Assembly: GCA_963930755.1 (NCBI GenBank)
Contig: OZ005736.1
Span: forward strand, 122,068,256-122,132,255
Reading direction: 5' to 3'
Length of the DNA stretch: 64,000 nucleotides
DNA from: Eudasyphora cyanicolor
Taxonomy: Eukaryota > Arthropoda > Insecta > Diptera > Muscidae
The position numbers and the translations under genes were made by a program. Positions within the stretch are counted from its first letter, which is position 1. Every line of letters begins with the position of its first letter. Below the pieces are notes generated by a model. The model saw nothing but the letters and a program-made list of their open reading frames with translations, searched no databases and had not been told where the DNA came from. This document shows, one piece after another, positions 46,232 to 58,541 of this stretch.

Positions 46232-46692
46232 GTACCCTCCACCATAGGATGGGGGGTATATTCATTTTGTCACTCCGTTTGTAACACCTCTAAATAATGA
46301 TCTGAGACCCCATAAAGTACATATATTCTTAATCGTCTTAAAATTCTAAGACGATTTAGCCACGTCCGTCCGTCCGTCTGTTGTAATCACTCTACAATCT
46401 ATAATACTTGAGCTTGATGGTTGAAGTTTGGTATAGATATTTCTTATAGCTGCAGGTAACTTGGGATTGAAAATGGGCGATATCGGGTCATATTTAGATA
46501 TAGCTCCCATATATAGCATCTAATTTGTTGTGATTCCTACCGTTCTCATATACTACTATACTCTACTATATTTTTTTGTGTTTTTCGGTGTTCTTTTCTT
46601 TAGGTTTAGTTATTTTGTGAGGTCACATGCTATCCATGGTGGAGGGTATATAAGATTCGGCATGGCCGAACTTAACGCTTTTACTTGTTTGA
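46232..46692 (+). mobile_element. Family B DINE-like element, both ends present
   Basis: Hairpin 'taccctccaccataggatggggggta', then TGTCACTCCGTTTGTAACACC, a TCTGAGACCCC block, the GTCCGTCCGTCCGTCTG microsatellite and 'tatagctcccatatat'. It ends at 'ccatggtggagggtata' and 'gcatggccgaacttaacgc', then TACTTGTTT. It is about 460 bp and the only copy here with both ends. It inserted between family A scraps. Confidence 0.7.
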
Positions 46693-47535
46693 TAGACTAT
46701 GGGTACTATAAAAACATTACACTGTAAAAGATTGTAGGTATTTGTATGGACTGGAATTAAAGTAAAAAGCCGTTAACTTTGTGTGCAAAATGGTCCATTT
46801 GTATGTGAGGTAGCCAAAAGGGGCGTGGCAACTTCGGCCATTTTTTACGGGACTGTAGGTACTATAAAAGCATTACACTCCACAAAATGTCAAGTGATTG
46901 TATGTGCAGGAAAATGGTCCATTTGTTTGGGAGGTACCAAAAGGGGCGTGGCGATCACGACCATTTTACAGGGGTCTAAAGCTACTATAAAAGCATTACA
47001 CAAAATTGCAAGTATTTCTATGGACTGTAATCAATGTTATAAGCCGTTAACTTTTTGTGCAAAATGGTCCATTTGTATGGGAGGTACCAAAAGGGGCGCA
47101 GCAACTTCGCCCATTTTAATAAAGATGATAGCGAATAATAAACTAATACTATGAGTGGAATTGTGAAAGGTTCTGGATAGTGGTGAAAAGTATACAAGTT
47201 ATGGGATAATCAATATTTCACTAAATGTTGACCCTTAGTGGGGAAGGTACTCGAAGGAGTGGACCCATATAGTCCATTTTTGACCTTAGCCTGAGATAGA
47301 AAAAAAATATTGACACACCAAATTTAAAGTCATTAGGTTAATCTTGTCGAAAGTTATCGTGCGCATCAACCAGACAGACAGACGGACATTGCTAAAATGA
47401 CTTAAGATGGCCCAAAACGGATTTCCGCCAAATATTCTTGGGGTCTCTTAGGTCACTCCATCGATGTGTAATATTTTTGATCTACAGCATCTGATATATA
47501 CCCTTGTTCACAATAGGGGGTGGGGTATAATAAAA
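46693..47535 (-). mobile_element. Family A DINE-like element, reverse
   Basis: Three tandem units with 'catttgtatgggaggtaccaaaaggggcg', a short microsatellite ('cagacagacagacggac'), the 'ggtcactccatcgatgtg' block and a decayed hairpin 'acccttgttcacaatagggggtggggta' at about 47500-47530. The 3' end has been replaced by the family B copy. Confidence 0.65.
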
Positions 47536-48800
47536 GAAGTTTGTTGAAATTCTTTTATTTCTACCAAAAGTGCAATAATTTCTTCATTTATCCAAATATA
47601 ACATTCAAATAGGCATTGTTTTCTTCGTTAGGACTCTTGCTTTCAGCGATTTTTTTCTATTTTTTATGTTCTTTTTCGGGCCAACAAAAAAACGATTTTT
47701 TATGAAAAAAATCCATTTTTATATGAAAAAAAATCAAATTGTTTTTTCTGTTTCCATATGAAAGTGTCATTACTAACATTTGCAGTCCTTATAATTTATA
47801 GTCCAAATATTAAAGGCATCTTCCAAGCAAATGGGAATTTCAAAGAAAAATTTTTTTATAAAAAATTTACCCTAAAAATTAGTATATTATACCCAGCCCT
47901 CCGATAACAATTTTGTTTTATAGTGCAGAAAGAAAAAACTAATTTTCAAATGCATATATCTGGGTAACTTTATAAAATAACTATTAGGGGTAAAAGTCTT
48001 TTGTAGACCTTGGTTAGTAGTATCGGACGAAAAAGACGAAAGTAGCATGCGCTTTGAGGCCCTCTAGCTTCGCCCATGTATACCCCAAGGGACCCAAATT
48101 CAAAACTTAGCTTCTCTAATACCTCTTTATGAATTTCTCCCACTGTGCAGTGTATGGGTAGAACATTGCAAACACTTTAAAAGCATTTGAAGCAGACAGA
48201 CGGAAACAACTCTTAAACCACTTCTCTGATATTTTACACTTCTTTACATTCGCACAGTAGTTTAACTCATGTTCAATTAATGCAACACTTCAGCTTAGAC
48301 TTTTCTAGAATGTTTTCCTTAGATTACACTATGCAACAAAATTTTTGTCCAAGGGATGTGGATAACAGTTTCTAGTGCAATTTGGTGACACTAACACGAA
48401 AAAAGTATTAAAAAAATTTTTATGGTAATTTTTTTTTTAAAAAATTCCAGCTTTCGTGGAAAGTACATTTAGTATTTGGACAATAATTTTTCAAGTATAA
48501 GACTGATTGAGCCGTGTTATGCCTCAAATTAAAGGGAATTATGAGGGCGTAGAATCTTTGGTTTAGTAACAGTCGTCAAAAATATGAGAAAAAAATGATT
48601 TTTTTTCCTTGTACAAAAAGACCATAAAAAAATAAAAAAAATATTTTATCACATTTTTAAAAAGCCAGCATGCTTGCGAAGAAAATACTGTCTATATGAA
48701 AAAAATCTATGGATAGCTGTAAAAGTTATGAGCCATTTTTTAAACGTTAGGGAAATTCAAAAAAATATTGTTTCATATTTTTTCGTTTTTAAATGATGTT
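47536..48800. repeat. Module E copies, decayed
   Basis: Two partial copies (about 47570-47900 and 48320-48800) in different orientations with 'atggataaatg'/'catttatccaaata', 'aagtataagactgattgagcc' and 'gccagcatgcttgcgaagaaaa'. The middle (47900-48320) is unplaced and contains 'gccctctagcttcgcccatg'. Confidence 0.45.
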
Positions 48801-49260
48801 TTTGTTTATATTGAATTCACCATATGTGAGAGAGGCATATAAGAGACATTGCACTTGCATTTTATTTTATGAGATTTGATGTCAGACATTATAAAATTAT
48901 AGAGAGGGCATGGTTTTATGGCTGTTCGTAACCCTCCATAAAACATGATATGCAATGTGAGAGCTATATTGGATGAGATCCGCTTAGATAGAGGGTCATT
49001 CAACAATGTTTACGGTTTTTTATTTATGAGGTTTCCATTCAGTTACGCCTTTTAGGAGCATGGACATCCCAGTCGTATATACAGGTAGTAAAATTATATG
49101 TACGCAATACAAAGTAGTACGAGGCAGTCTTGAAAATATTGGGTGTCTACTTTCGAAGCAAACTATATGTACTGCAACTTATGAACCTTAAACCCGGAAT
49201 TTATGAATAAAATTTCTTATTAATAAATTAGTGTAATTCAGCGCCTTAAAGAGATAAGTC
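48801..49260. other. No gene recognised
   Basis: AT-rich sequence upstream of the next pseudogene. An in-frame TAA a few bases before 49261 and no good ATG suggest that the start of that gene was lost here. Confidence 0.35.
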
Positions 49261-50847
49261 GATTTTCTGAAAAACATTACAAATCCCGACAATTTCTGCT
49301 ACATCTGCGGAAAATATGTAATTAAAAAGAATAGACGTGCGTTTAGTAAAATAATAAAAGAAATATATGTGCAATATTTTGGTATACGAGTTAAAAATAT
49401 GAACGAACCGTGGACACCTAGTATTTTGTGTAATTCGTGGCATGTAAATCTTACTCGATGGAGTGGTGGAAGCATGCGGTAAGTACAATTTGGTAAGTAC
49501 AATCACGTGCAATTTGGAATGCCAATGATTTTGAGACAACCGTTCATTCACGATACGGACTGCTATTTTTGTCTAAGTAAACAGATTAGAGTAGGAAAAA
49601 GCATTCGGTGGAATTAAGCTGAAGTAAAATCTGTCACTTTGCCAGTTGCACATTTGGAAACAATACCAATAGCTAATTACGGAAACATCATCAAGTTCAA
49701 CTGAGTACTCAACTCTGAGCGACTCAAACTTGAGTCAGAAGTCATCGCTTTTAACTCAGTTTCAACTCAATGATCTAGTGAGAGATTTGGAACTGACCAA
49801 AGATAAGGCAGAACTACTTGCATCTCGGAAGAAACAGTACAATATTTTGGCCCCAGATGTTAACATATCATATTATAGAGTCCGTGATATACCTTACAAA
49901 CAATTGTATACAACTGTGGATAACATATGCTTTTGCAAGGACATTTCCGGATTGTTCGAGGAACTTAATCAAACATACAATTAAAAGAAATGGTGGTTAT
50001 TTGTTGGCAGCAGTAAAAAAAAGTTTGAAAGCAGTACTTTTGCACAACGAAAATCGGACACCGTCGATTCCCATTGCTCATGCTTTCAACACTAAGGAAT
50101 CATACGAAACAATGGCTAAATTGATAAAATACATAAAATATGAACATGACTGGAAAATTTGTTGCGATTTTGAAAGTAGTTGGTATGTTATGCCTCTGGG
50201 ATAGCCGATATTTTGCCACCACTGCATATTAAGCTGGGGCTCTTTAAACATTTTGTAAAAGCCTTAAGGAAAGATGGCAATTTACTCTCAGTTTATTTAA
50301 AAGTCTTTCTTTTCAAAAAATCGAAGAAGGAGTTTTTGATGGGCCTAAAATAAGGAAACTGATGAAAAATGTGAATTTCGAATCATATTTGACGTCGGAC
50401 GAAATTGCAGCATGGAGGTCGATTAAGCTTGTAGTTTCAAATTTCCTTGGATCCAATAAAAGCCCACAATATGAAACAATGATTAATGATATGTTAAATA
50501 ATTATGAAAAAAAATATGGTTAGAAATAAATTTTTTTATATTTATGTATATAACACATATGTATGTATTCTTCCAACTTATTTTTCGCTTTATGTATTCC
50601 AACAGGTGTAAATATGTCCCTCAAAATTCATTTCTTGCATTCTCATTTAAACTTTTTCCCCGAGAATCTTGGCGACGTAAGTGACGAACATGGCGGAAGG
50701 TTTCACCAAGAATTGAAGTCCATCGTGCGGCGTTACCAAGGGCACTGGGATGAAAGAATGATGGGAGATTATATTTGGTTCCTCATTAGAGAAACCGATT
50801 CCGAAATCTACAAACGTCAACAAAGAACTCACAATTACTTCAAATGA
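49261..50847 (+). pseudogene. Decayed multi-domain selfish-family gene with intron
   Basis: I recognise this as a member of a large arthropod family of unknown function, probably mobile-element derived. An N-terminal zinc-finger-like segment (49261-49479) reads NPDNFCYICGKYVIKKNRR then EPWTPSILCNSW. Next comes DTDCYFCLSKQIRVG (about 49555), a central part from 49730 (FQLNDLVRDLELTKDKAELL, SLKAVLLHNENRTPSIPIAHA), and LPPLHIKLGLFKHFVKAL (about 50215). EEGVFDGPKIRKLMKN (about 50325) and NFLGSNKSPQYE follow. A C-terminal exon carries MSLKIHFLHSHLNFFPENLG and GRFHQEL, then RRYQGHWDERMMGDY. The GTTAGA donor at 50519 and the AACAG acceptor at 50605 define an 87-nt intron that splices phase 1 into a continuous reading. 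Stops, frameshifts and a missing stretch of perhaps 60 codons near 50204 make it non-functional. Confidence 0.7.
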
Positions 50848-50939
50848 AACTTGTTCATGTAAATAAACTCCTATGTACATAATATAAATAAAAGTAATAA
50901 ATAAAATCGCTATTTAAACAGAAATTAAAAACAGTAAGG

Positions 50940-51918
50940 AAAGGCTAAAGTCGGGCGGTGCCGACTATATAATACCCTACACCACTCTCGTAATATTGAA
51001 TAACTCTGATATATAAATTTTGTAATTCATGTATAAATTGTTTATATAAATTTACTTTTCGGACATTTTACACTTAAATAATACCCTGTACCACAGTGTG
51101 GTGTAGGGTATAAAATCGATTGGATCTATAGAGCCAAATCGGATGAAACATATATATGGGAGCTATAGCTAAATCTTTACCGATTTTCTTCAAATTCGGC
51201 AATGTTGGTTCATGAATCAAGAAAATCTACCATTCTAAATTTCAAAACGATTGGATGTAAAATATAGCTTCTATAGAACTAAAGGGCCAAATCGGACGAA
51301 ACATATATATGGGAGCTATAGCTAAATCTTAACCGATTTTCTCCAAATTCTGTAGTGTTGGTTCATGGATCAAGAAACTCTACCATTCTAAATTTCAAAA
51401 CGATTGGATGTAAAATACAGCTTTTATAGGACTAAAGGGCTAAATCGGATGAAACATATATATGGGAGCTATAGCTAAATCGTAACCGATTTTCTTCAAA
51501 TTCGGCAGTGTTGGTTCATGGATCAAGAAACGCTACCATTCTAAATTTCAAAATGATTGGATGTAAAATACAGCTTCTACAGGACTAAAGGGCCAAATCG
51601 GACGAAAGATATATATGGGAGCTATATCTAAATCTGAACCAATTTCAACCAAATTCAATAGGGATCTTTACACCTGCCAAATACTCTAAACTGCAAAATT
51701 TCAGAACGATCGGAGTGAAATTGCGATCTGTAGTCGACGAACAACTTTACATGGACAGACGGACGGACGGTCGGACGGACATCGTTAAATCGACTCAGCT
51801 AGTGATTCTGAGTCGATCGGTATACTTTAAGGTGGGTCTAGCTGTGTTATTTTCAGGTGTTACAAACATCTGCCGTGAAACAAACTTATAATACCCTGTA
51901 CCACAGTGTGGTGTAGGG
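50940..51918 (-). mobile_element. Family C DINE-like element with 153-bp tandem interior
   Basis: Starts 'ggctaaagtcgggcggtgcc' and 'taataccctacaccactc', and ends at the hairpin 'taccctgtaccacagtgtggtgtagggta' (51891-51918). A second copy of that hairpin lies inside at about 51083-51112. The interior repeats a 153-bp unit: 'tatatatggg' falls at 51151, 51304, 51457 and 51610. Then come GACGGACGGACGGTCGGACG, a CGATCGGTATA block and GTGTTACAAAC. Non-coding. Confidence 0.75.
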
Positions 51919-52400
51919 TATAAAAGAAATATTTTTTTAAATTCTCTTACCTCTAACAAAAGGGCTATAATTTCTACATTTATCCATAGATTTTTTCAAA
52001 TAGGCTTTATTCTTTCTTCGCTAGGATGCAAACTTTTAAAAAATAAAATAAAATATTTTTTTTCGATTTTTTCTATTTTTATGTTTTTTTTCCAAGGATT
52101 TTTTTTTGGAAAAAATCCACTTTTTCCAATTGGTTAATTACTGTTACTAAACCACTATTAATAAGTGAAAGAGATATTTCCAACATTGGTAGCCCACATT
52201 AATAGCTTAAATTTAACGCATAAGTCGATCTGATCGGCTTATCCATAAAAAAATTTTTGGTTTTGATTTTACATAACAGTATGCTACAATCTATGCAAAA
52301 AATTATTTTTAGGTCTAGGACACAAAATTTTTTTTGTTGCGTAGTGCAATAAGCACAAAAAATTGAAGAAATTGTTAAAATTAGAAATAAAATGCCAACA
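51919..52400. repeat. Module E copy
   Basis: Contains 'aaaagggctataatttctac', 'gctaggatgcaaac', 'ttactgttactaaacca' and 'tatgctacaatctatgc'. It follows the family C hairpin end. Confidence 0.45.
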
Positions 52401-53864
52401 TTTTTTCAATTTATGTTCATCATTATAACCATGGAGAAATAAAAAGCAATTTTAAGACAGCGTAAATATCATAATCAAATAAATGTTCAATCGAAAGTGG
52501 CTAAAATTACATTTATTTATTTTTGCTGGGTAGATTTAAAACTTTTGGCAAATTTAAAACTATTCGCATTTAAAACAATTTTTTTAAGTACACATCAACG
52601 TTGTAGTTTTCCACGAAATACTCGTACTATCAGTAAAAACTTTAGTTCATGTTGAAAGAAAAGTTAGAGCATGTAAATAATTTCAAATTATCTATGCAAG
52701 GATTAACTTAACTTGCTTTTGTAAGTTATTCCCTTGGCAAATGTTGCCGAACTTAAAAGAGCTCTCATAGCTGAACTGGTTTCGGAACTGCATCACTACA
52801 TATGATCATGTATACGATATACGAATCGAATGGCAGTGCTGCAAAGACAACCCAAAATATCCCCAGAGTAGAAGTTCATTGAGAAGAAAATCAAAAGTAT
52901 CTGAAGAATGCATGACACCGAGATTGTGAAAAAAAACTACAAAGAAAAAATATTCTTGGATCAATCGAACGAACGAGAGACGGGAAAGACACAAGTGACG
53001 AAGTCCAAGAAGAAAAACAAAATGCAAACATGCAGACAAACTAGAATTCGTTATTTGAAATTCATTATTTGGCAATTTTCCGTTTTTTAGGGGGAGAGAA
53101 AGTTTTCCATTCAATGATTTCATTTCCCCCCGGGCCATATGCAAATTCGAATGCACTATAGCCGAATTCCTTGAAGACTGCCATAAAGGCAGAATAGGTC
53201 TCAAATTTCAAAAGAAAAAAATATACACTTTCTATTTGTTCATGTGTAACGAAATGAGGAGCAGAAGAAGAAGCAACGAATTTACATATAATTTCTTTAA
53301 AAATACTACCACGATACATGCTTATGTCTCTTGGAATTTAACTTTTTTCCATACGTCGAAAAATTACTGAAGAGAGTTAATAGTAAAATACTGCTTTCTT
53401 TGGAACAACAAAATCTAAAATAAATATTTTTTTTTACAGAAATGCCAAAAAAGTTTAAATTTAGTAAAAAAAAATTTTGTGTTTTTTTTTTTAAAAGATT
53501 GAAGTAAAAGCTTCCGTTGGGCAAACATTTCTAAATACAATAGGTAATTAGTTATGTTGATGGGAAAAAGGACCGTTTGACCAAATTCTCAATATTCAAC
53601 ACACTCCAAATTGGTCAGTTTTTAAACTATCCAGTAGGACTAAAGATGGCGCAAGCGTCATCCTGATCAGAATACATCGCTTTTAAAAATTGACTTACGT
53701 GACATGAAATCCCTCATAATCAACCAGCACTGTTCGGTAGAGCCAGCGGCAAGAAAAACAACAAATGCTGTCAGAACAACAACTACATGTACTAGAAGAA
53801 GAAAATTGTTTTAATCCTTCATAGTCTTAAGAAAACTCTAATGGTGTTTTCTTTTCTAAAAACA
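52401..53864. other. No gene recognised
   Basis: AT-rich sequence. The minus-strand frame at about 53065-53319 and its neighbours show no domain, and their codon content looks random. No splice or terminal-repeat signals stand out. Confidence 0.35.
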
Positions 53865-54840
53865 AGTAAGAAAGTTTCAGTCGGGTAAACCGACCCTCAC
53901 TTTGTGAGTAAGGTAATATATAACATCACACTAAAAATCTGTCAGTTTGTGTGTGAGGTACCGGAAGGGGTTTTTCCAAATACACCTATTTTTCGGTAAA
54001 CAGTAGATTCCAAAATATATTGCATTGTGCCGAACTATAATCGTTTATGTGCACTGGTGTATTAAAGTTACGAGCTATGTAATTTTGGTATGATTTGGTC
54101 ATTTTGTGTGGGAGTTACAAAAAGGGGTGGGGTGATAACGCCCACTTTTTACAGGACTATAGACACTATAACCGCATTACACTGTACAAAATTTCAAGTA
54201 TTGGTATGTACTGGTATTAAAGTTACAAACCGTTCAATTTTGGTACGAAACGGTCCATTTGTGTGGGAGGTACCAAAATGGGCTGTACAATAATGCCCAT
54301 TTTTTACCGGACTATAGACACTACAAAAACATTATACAGTAGAAAATTTCAGGCATTTTTATGCACTTGTATTAAAGTTATAAGCAATTAAATTTTGATG
54401 CAAAATGGTCCATTTGTGTGAGAGGTACCAAAAGGGGCATGCCAACTTCACCCATTTTTCTCGAGGTAATAGCGACTAATATACTAATATTATGTGTAGA
54501 ATTTCAGAATATTCGAATAAGTAGTATACAAGTTATTAAAGAATCAATATTTCACTAAATTTTCACCCTTTGTGTGGGAGGTACCAGAAGGAGTAGATCA
54601 ATATGGCCCATCTTCGAACTCATCCGGAGATAGATAAAAATATTACCGCATACCAAATTTCAAGTCAATCGGTTACTCCTTTCGAGAGTTATCGTGCGCA
54701 CCAGCCAGCAGACAGACAGACAGACGACAAAACGAATATGCGCCGAATATACTTGGGGTCTTAGGCCACTCCTTCGATGTGTTACACTTTTTTCTGTAGC
54801 AAATGATATATACCCTCGTATCACTAAAGTGAGGGTATAA
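53865..54840 (-). mobile_element. Family A DINE-like element, near full length
   Basis: Begins 'caagtaagaaagtttcagtcgggtaaacc' and has four tandem 'catttgtgtgggaggtacca'-type units, a collapsed microsatellite ('cagacagacagacagacg'), the 'ggccactccttcgatgtgttacac' block and the hairpin 'taccctcgtatcactaaagtgagggta' at about 54810-54838. Confidence 0.7.
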
Positions 54841-55490
54841 CAAATAAGGAAGTTCAGTCGGGCAAACCGACTTAAGAATCCCCTCACCATCAGACCAAAA
54901 AAAAAATAATTCGTAAATTTATTAGTTTTAATTAAATTATTATCAATTTAAACTGGATTTAATAACTTTGAAGGATGCTCCGGTATTAAAGTTATAAGCT
55001 GTTAACTTTTGGTGCGAAATGGTCCATCTGTGTGGGAGGTACCAAAAACGAGCGTGGCAATAACTGCCACTTTTCTCTGGGCTTTAGGTACTATACAAGC
55101 ATTACTCTGTACAACATTTGAAGTCTTTTTGTGAACTGGTATTAAAGTTATAAGCTGTTAACTTTTGGAGCAAAATGGCACATTTGTGTGGGAGGTACCA
55201 AAAGGGGCGTTCCCATAGCGCCATTTTTTCTGTACTTTAGGTGATATAAAAACATTAAACTGTACAAAAGTTCAAGCATTTGTGTGAACTGATATTAAAG
55301 CTATAAGCAGTTAACTTTTGGTTAAAAATTGACCATTTGTGTGGGAGGTGCCAAAAGGGGCGTGGCGACATCGCCCATTTTTCTTGAGCTGTTAAAACGA
55401 ATTTCCGCCAAACATACTTGGGGGATGTGTTTCACTTTTGGCTCGTAGCAAATGATATATACCCTCCTATCTAAGGTGAGGGGATAAAAA
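54841..55490 (-). mobile_element. Family A DINE-like element, tandem second copy
   Basis: Starts immediately after the previous hairpin with 'aacaaataaggaagttcagtcgggc' and 'aatcccctcacc', runs through three tandem units and ends 'atgatatataccctcctatctaaggtgagggga'. The microsatellite block has been deleted: 'cttgagctgttaaaacgaatttccgcc' joins the two sides. Head-to-tail insertion next to another copy is seen for INE-1-like elements. Confidence 0.7.
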
Positions 55491-55790
55491 GATGTTGCCT
55501 TGTCAGAGAGCAGCATTTTAATAATGTCGACTACACCCTCTTGTACTGCCTTTCAACTCACTACAAAAAACTAAAAATAAAAAAAATTGTTTTGTAGGGC
55601 AGCGTCCACCCCTTCCATTAAATACAGGGCTGAAATGTTGCATTTTTGCACCGTGCAAGTGAAAAATTTTTACAAAAGAAAACAAAACCCTATTAAAGAG
55701 TATAATTTTTACAAAGGAAATCAAAGAGAATTTTTGGGGCGAAAGGCAGACAAATTGTAGCATTTTTTGGCACAAAAGAAAACACCATAA

Positions 55791-56068
55791 GAATGTGTGA
55801 CAAAAATACTCAATGTATTAAGAATGGATACGCTCTAAATATATAATATTTGGCACAAACAAACAAATCTTTGTTTCCATCGTAATATTTTTTATTTGGG
55901 ACTATTATTTGCGAAACAAAGATTTATTTGCATTAAAGTATTCAGAAATTATAATTATCGATCGATATCTTAATTGTTTTTAGATTTTCAGCAATTCAAA
56001 GTTAATTTTTAAGTATTTTTTATTGTTTGCATGAAGGATTGATGACAAATGATGACATGGAATACATA
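55791..56068 (+). mobile_element. Family D fragment, head-to-head with next copy
   Basis: Carries 'aaatatataatatttggcac', 'aatattttttatttgggac', 'caaagatttatttgc' and 'ttcagcaattcaaagttaattttt', the 5' half of the element in forward orientation. It breaks where the reverse copy at 56069 begins. Confidence 0.5.
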
Positions 56069-57200
56069 CACGGGGTAAAATCGCCTTTTTAAATGTTTGA
56101 ATCGAAAGAAAATATAAGTATATTTGGAGCAAATACATTTTATTTGAAAATCAATAAAATATATTTGGAAATATATTACAACAAAATATATTTGCAAACT
56201 AATTTTCTCAAATAAAATATTTTAAAATGTGTTTATATATAAATAAATCTTTGTTTATTTTTTTTTAAATATATTTTATTTAAAAAAGAATCCCAAAACT
56301 TTTGTTTTGCCTTTTTTGAATTTCAGTTTTAATTTTTCCTTGGTTTCAAATTGTACCTCCCAGTTATGACACCATATACAGCATTAACTTCTGCTTTAAA
56401 TCAAATCAATTTCTGAGTATTCAAAGTCATCACTAGTTGTCAATCGTCCTAGTAATTTGTATTGATCCATGATTATACAATTTCAATTATTATTATTTAT
56501 TATTTTTACGAACATTAAAAATTTCTAATTTGAATTACTGAAAAATTTTACACAATTTAGGTATTCTCTGAATACTTAAATGCAAATAAATATTTGTTTT
56601 GAAAATAATAGTCCCAAACAAAACCAGTTCCTAACAATGCGAAAATGGGCATTGCGATAAGAATTCGGCAGTGTTCATACATGTAATAAGAAAACTTCCT
56701 CTGCCGAATTTCGCACTTATCGGATATAAAACACGGTTTCTACAGCTCTTACATGTCAAATCGGGTGTAACATATATATTGGGACTATGTTTAAAGCTGA
56801 GCCGATTTTGTCTAATTTCAGTAGAGATCGTCCTAGGCCAAAAAAGAGCACAGTGCTAAATTTTATCTCAATCGGACCATAAATACGACCTGCACTTTGA
56901 TTACAAGAATACATGGACAGACAGACGGACATGGCTCAGAAAGTGATTCCAAGTCGATCGGTATAATAAACGACAGGTCTATCTCTTCACCTTTTGGGCG
57001 TTACAAACAAATGCACAAAGTCATAATACCCTGTACCACAGTGTGGTGTAGGATATAAACATATTGGGATGTAAACAAAAATTTGTGTAGAACAACATCT
57101 GCCCAAATATATAATATACATGTTTATAGTGTATTCTAAATATGTATATGTTTCAAGTTTCTGAAAGTTGGATAAATTATCACAGCAATTGGCTTTGGCA
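56069..57200 (-). mobile_element. Family D copy split by a family C insertion
   Basis: Starts 'acacggggtaaaatcgcctttttaaatg' (the 3' terminus in reverse), continues with 'gatttt' and 'tttgaaaatcaataaaatata' words to about 56625. A family C insertion (about 56630-57058) follows, and the element resumes with 'gatgtaaacaaaaatttg' and 'acaacatctgcccaaata'. The C insert has its hairpin 'taccctgtaccacagtgtggtg' at the right side and the ACGGACATGGCTCAG and CGATCGGTATA blocks inside. D is therefore older than this C copy. Confidence 0.6.
56630..57058 (-). mobile_element. Family C insertion inside family D
   Basis: Truncated family C element: 'ttcggcagtgttcatacatgtaa', one 'acatatatattgggactatg' unit, 'catggacagacagacggacatgg', 'gttacaaacaaatgcacaaag' and the terminal hairpin. 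It lacks the 3' block 'ggctaaagtcgg'. It interrupts matching D sequence on both sides. Confidence 0.6.
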
Positions 57201-57416
57201 ATTCGAGTATGAATACTTATTAATAAATTATCCCGATCATAGGGTTTAGAAATATTTTAGAATGTTTTGCATTAAAACTTTTTAGTTGAGTATTTAGCAG
57301 ATTCTCTTACTAATATAAATATCTATTTCTAAAGTTGTTCTCGAACTTTTGCCTAGAATTTCGACATTTTGAACAGAATTTCGTAATTGCATATTTAGAA
57401 AAGTAGCTCACAAATA

Positions 57417-58298
57417 CGGTTAAATTGTAAGGTCCGATGTTGAATGTGAACCAAACCTAACAGTCAAGTTTTTTTCTGAATTTCATTTGATATTTCTCAA
57501 TTTCAGACTAACTCAATTTGAACCATGGAAAGATACACAATCGAACAACGCGTTAAAGTTTTTAAGCCTTTTACGAAAATGGGCGTTCAAATCAATATGC
57601 ATTTCGTGCACTTTGTGATGTTTTTTTTGATCAGCATAATCGTCCAAATGTGTCCACAATCGGAAGAATTGGGCGCAAATTTCAGCAAACCGGGTCTGTA
57701 GGAGATGTGAAAACACCTGTGCATGCCCGCCCAGTTCGTTTGGTGCGGCTTATGGGCTGGCGACGTCATCGGGCCATACTTCTTCGAAATGAGGCCGGTC
57801 AGGCAGTTGCTGTGAATGGTGTTCGCTATCGTGAGATGATAACGAACTTTTTATGGCGAGAATTGGAAGATATGGATGTGGACAATATGTGGTTTCACTT
57901 GCCACACAGCTAACGAAAAAATGGTGTTATCTCACGTCGTGGCGATGTCAATTGGCCGCCAAGATCATGTGATTTGACACCGTTGGACTTCTTTCTTTGG
58001 GGTTATTTGAAAGAAAATGTGTACGTCGATAAGCCAGCAACAATTCAAGAGCTAAAGGATGAGATAATTCGGCACATTAACGACATAGATCCTCAATTAT
58101 GCCTCAGCGTCATCGAAAATTTGGACCATCGGATGGAGGTGTGCCGCCGAGGTCGCGGCAGCCATTTGGCCGATATTTTGTTCCATACATAATTGAACCA
58201 CACCAATATTATCCTAATAAAAAGAAATGACAATAATTTCCTAAATAGTTTGTGTATTATTCAAAATCAGCATCGGCCCTTAAAATTTAACCACCCTG
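57417..58298 (+). pseudogene. Mariner (DD41D) with internal deletions
   Basis: The right terminus CCACCCTG is followed by TA (58299-58300). The left terminus GGTTAAATT... follows TA (57415-57416) with the first CAGGGT mostly lost, and the inner 30 nt of the ends match as inverted repeats. The frame starts MERYTIEQRVKVF at 57525 and shifts. It lacks the whole segment with the first catalytic Asp (jump near 57715), and reads VWCGLWAGDVIGPYFF in another frame. A gap lies at MWFHLPHS, where DGATCHT should be. It closes with RSCDLTPLDFFLWGYLK (third Asp) and GSHLADILFHT. Non-functional. Confidence 0.8.
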
Positions 58299-58319
58299 TA
58301 TAATGTCTAATTATAATGT

Positions 58320-58541
58320 CTCTCATTTAGTGCAAGAACGTCACAACTCAAAATTTTAAAGTTCCTAGTTGCCCATACAAAAATGTCCTGCACCTCAAAA
58401 TGTAAAGATTATTGATGGATATTTTGAATGTAGAAATTGATTTTTATCCCATTGTCTGGTTCATTTTCTTTAGGCTACACAAATCGTCCATTGACGGAAT
58501 TTTGTAATTTTGAATTGTGACGTTCTTGCACTAAATGAGCG
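58320..58541. mobile_element. ~222-bp MITE with 25-nt terminal inverted repeats
   Basis: CTCATTTAGTGCAAGAACG at 58322 and its complement CGTTCTTGCACTAAATGAG ending at 58539 are perfect inverted repeats over 25 nt, then diverge. The interior is non-coding. It lies 20-odd bases from the mariner terminus. The target duplication is not certain. Confidence 0.75.
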
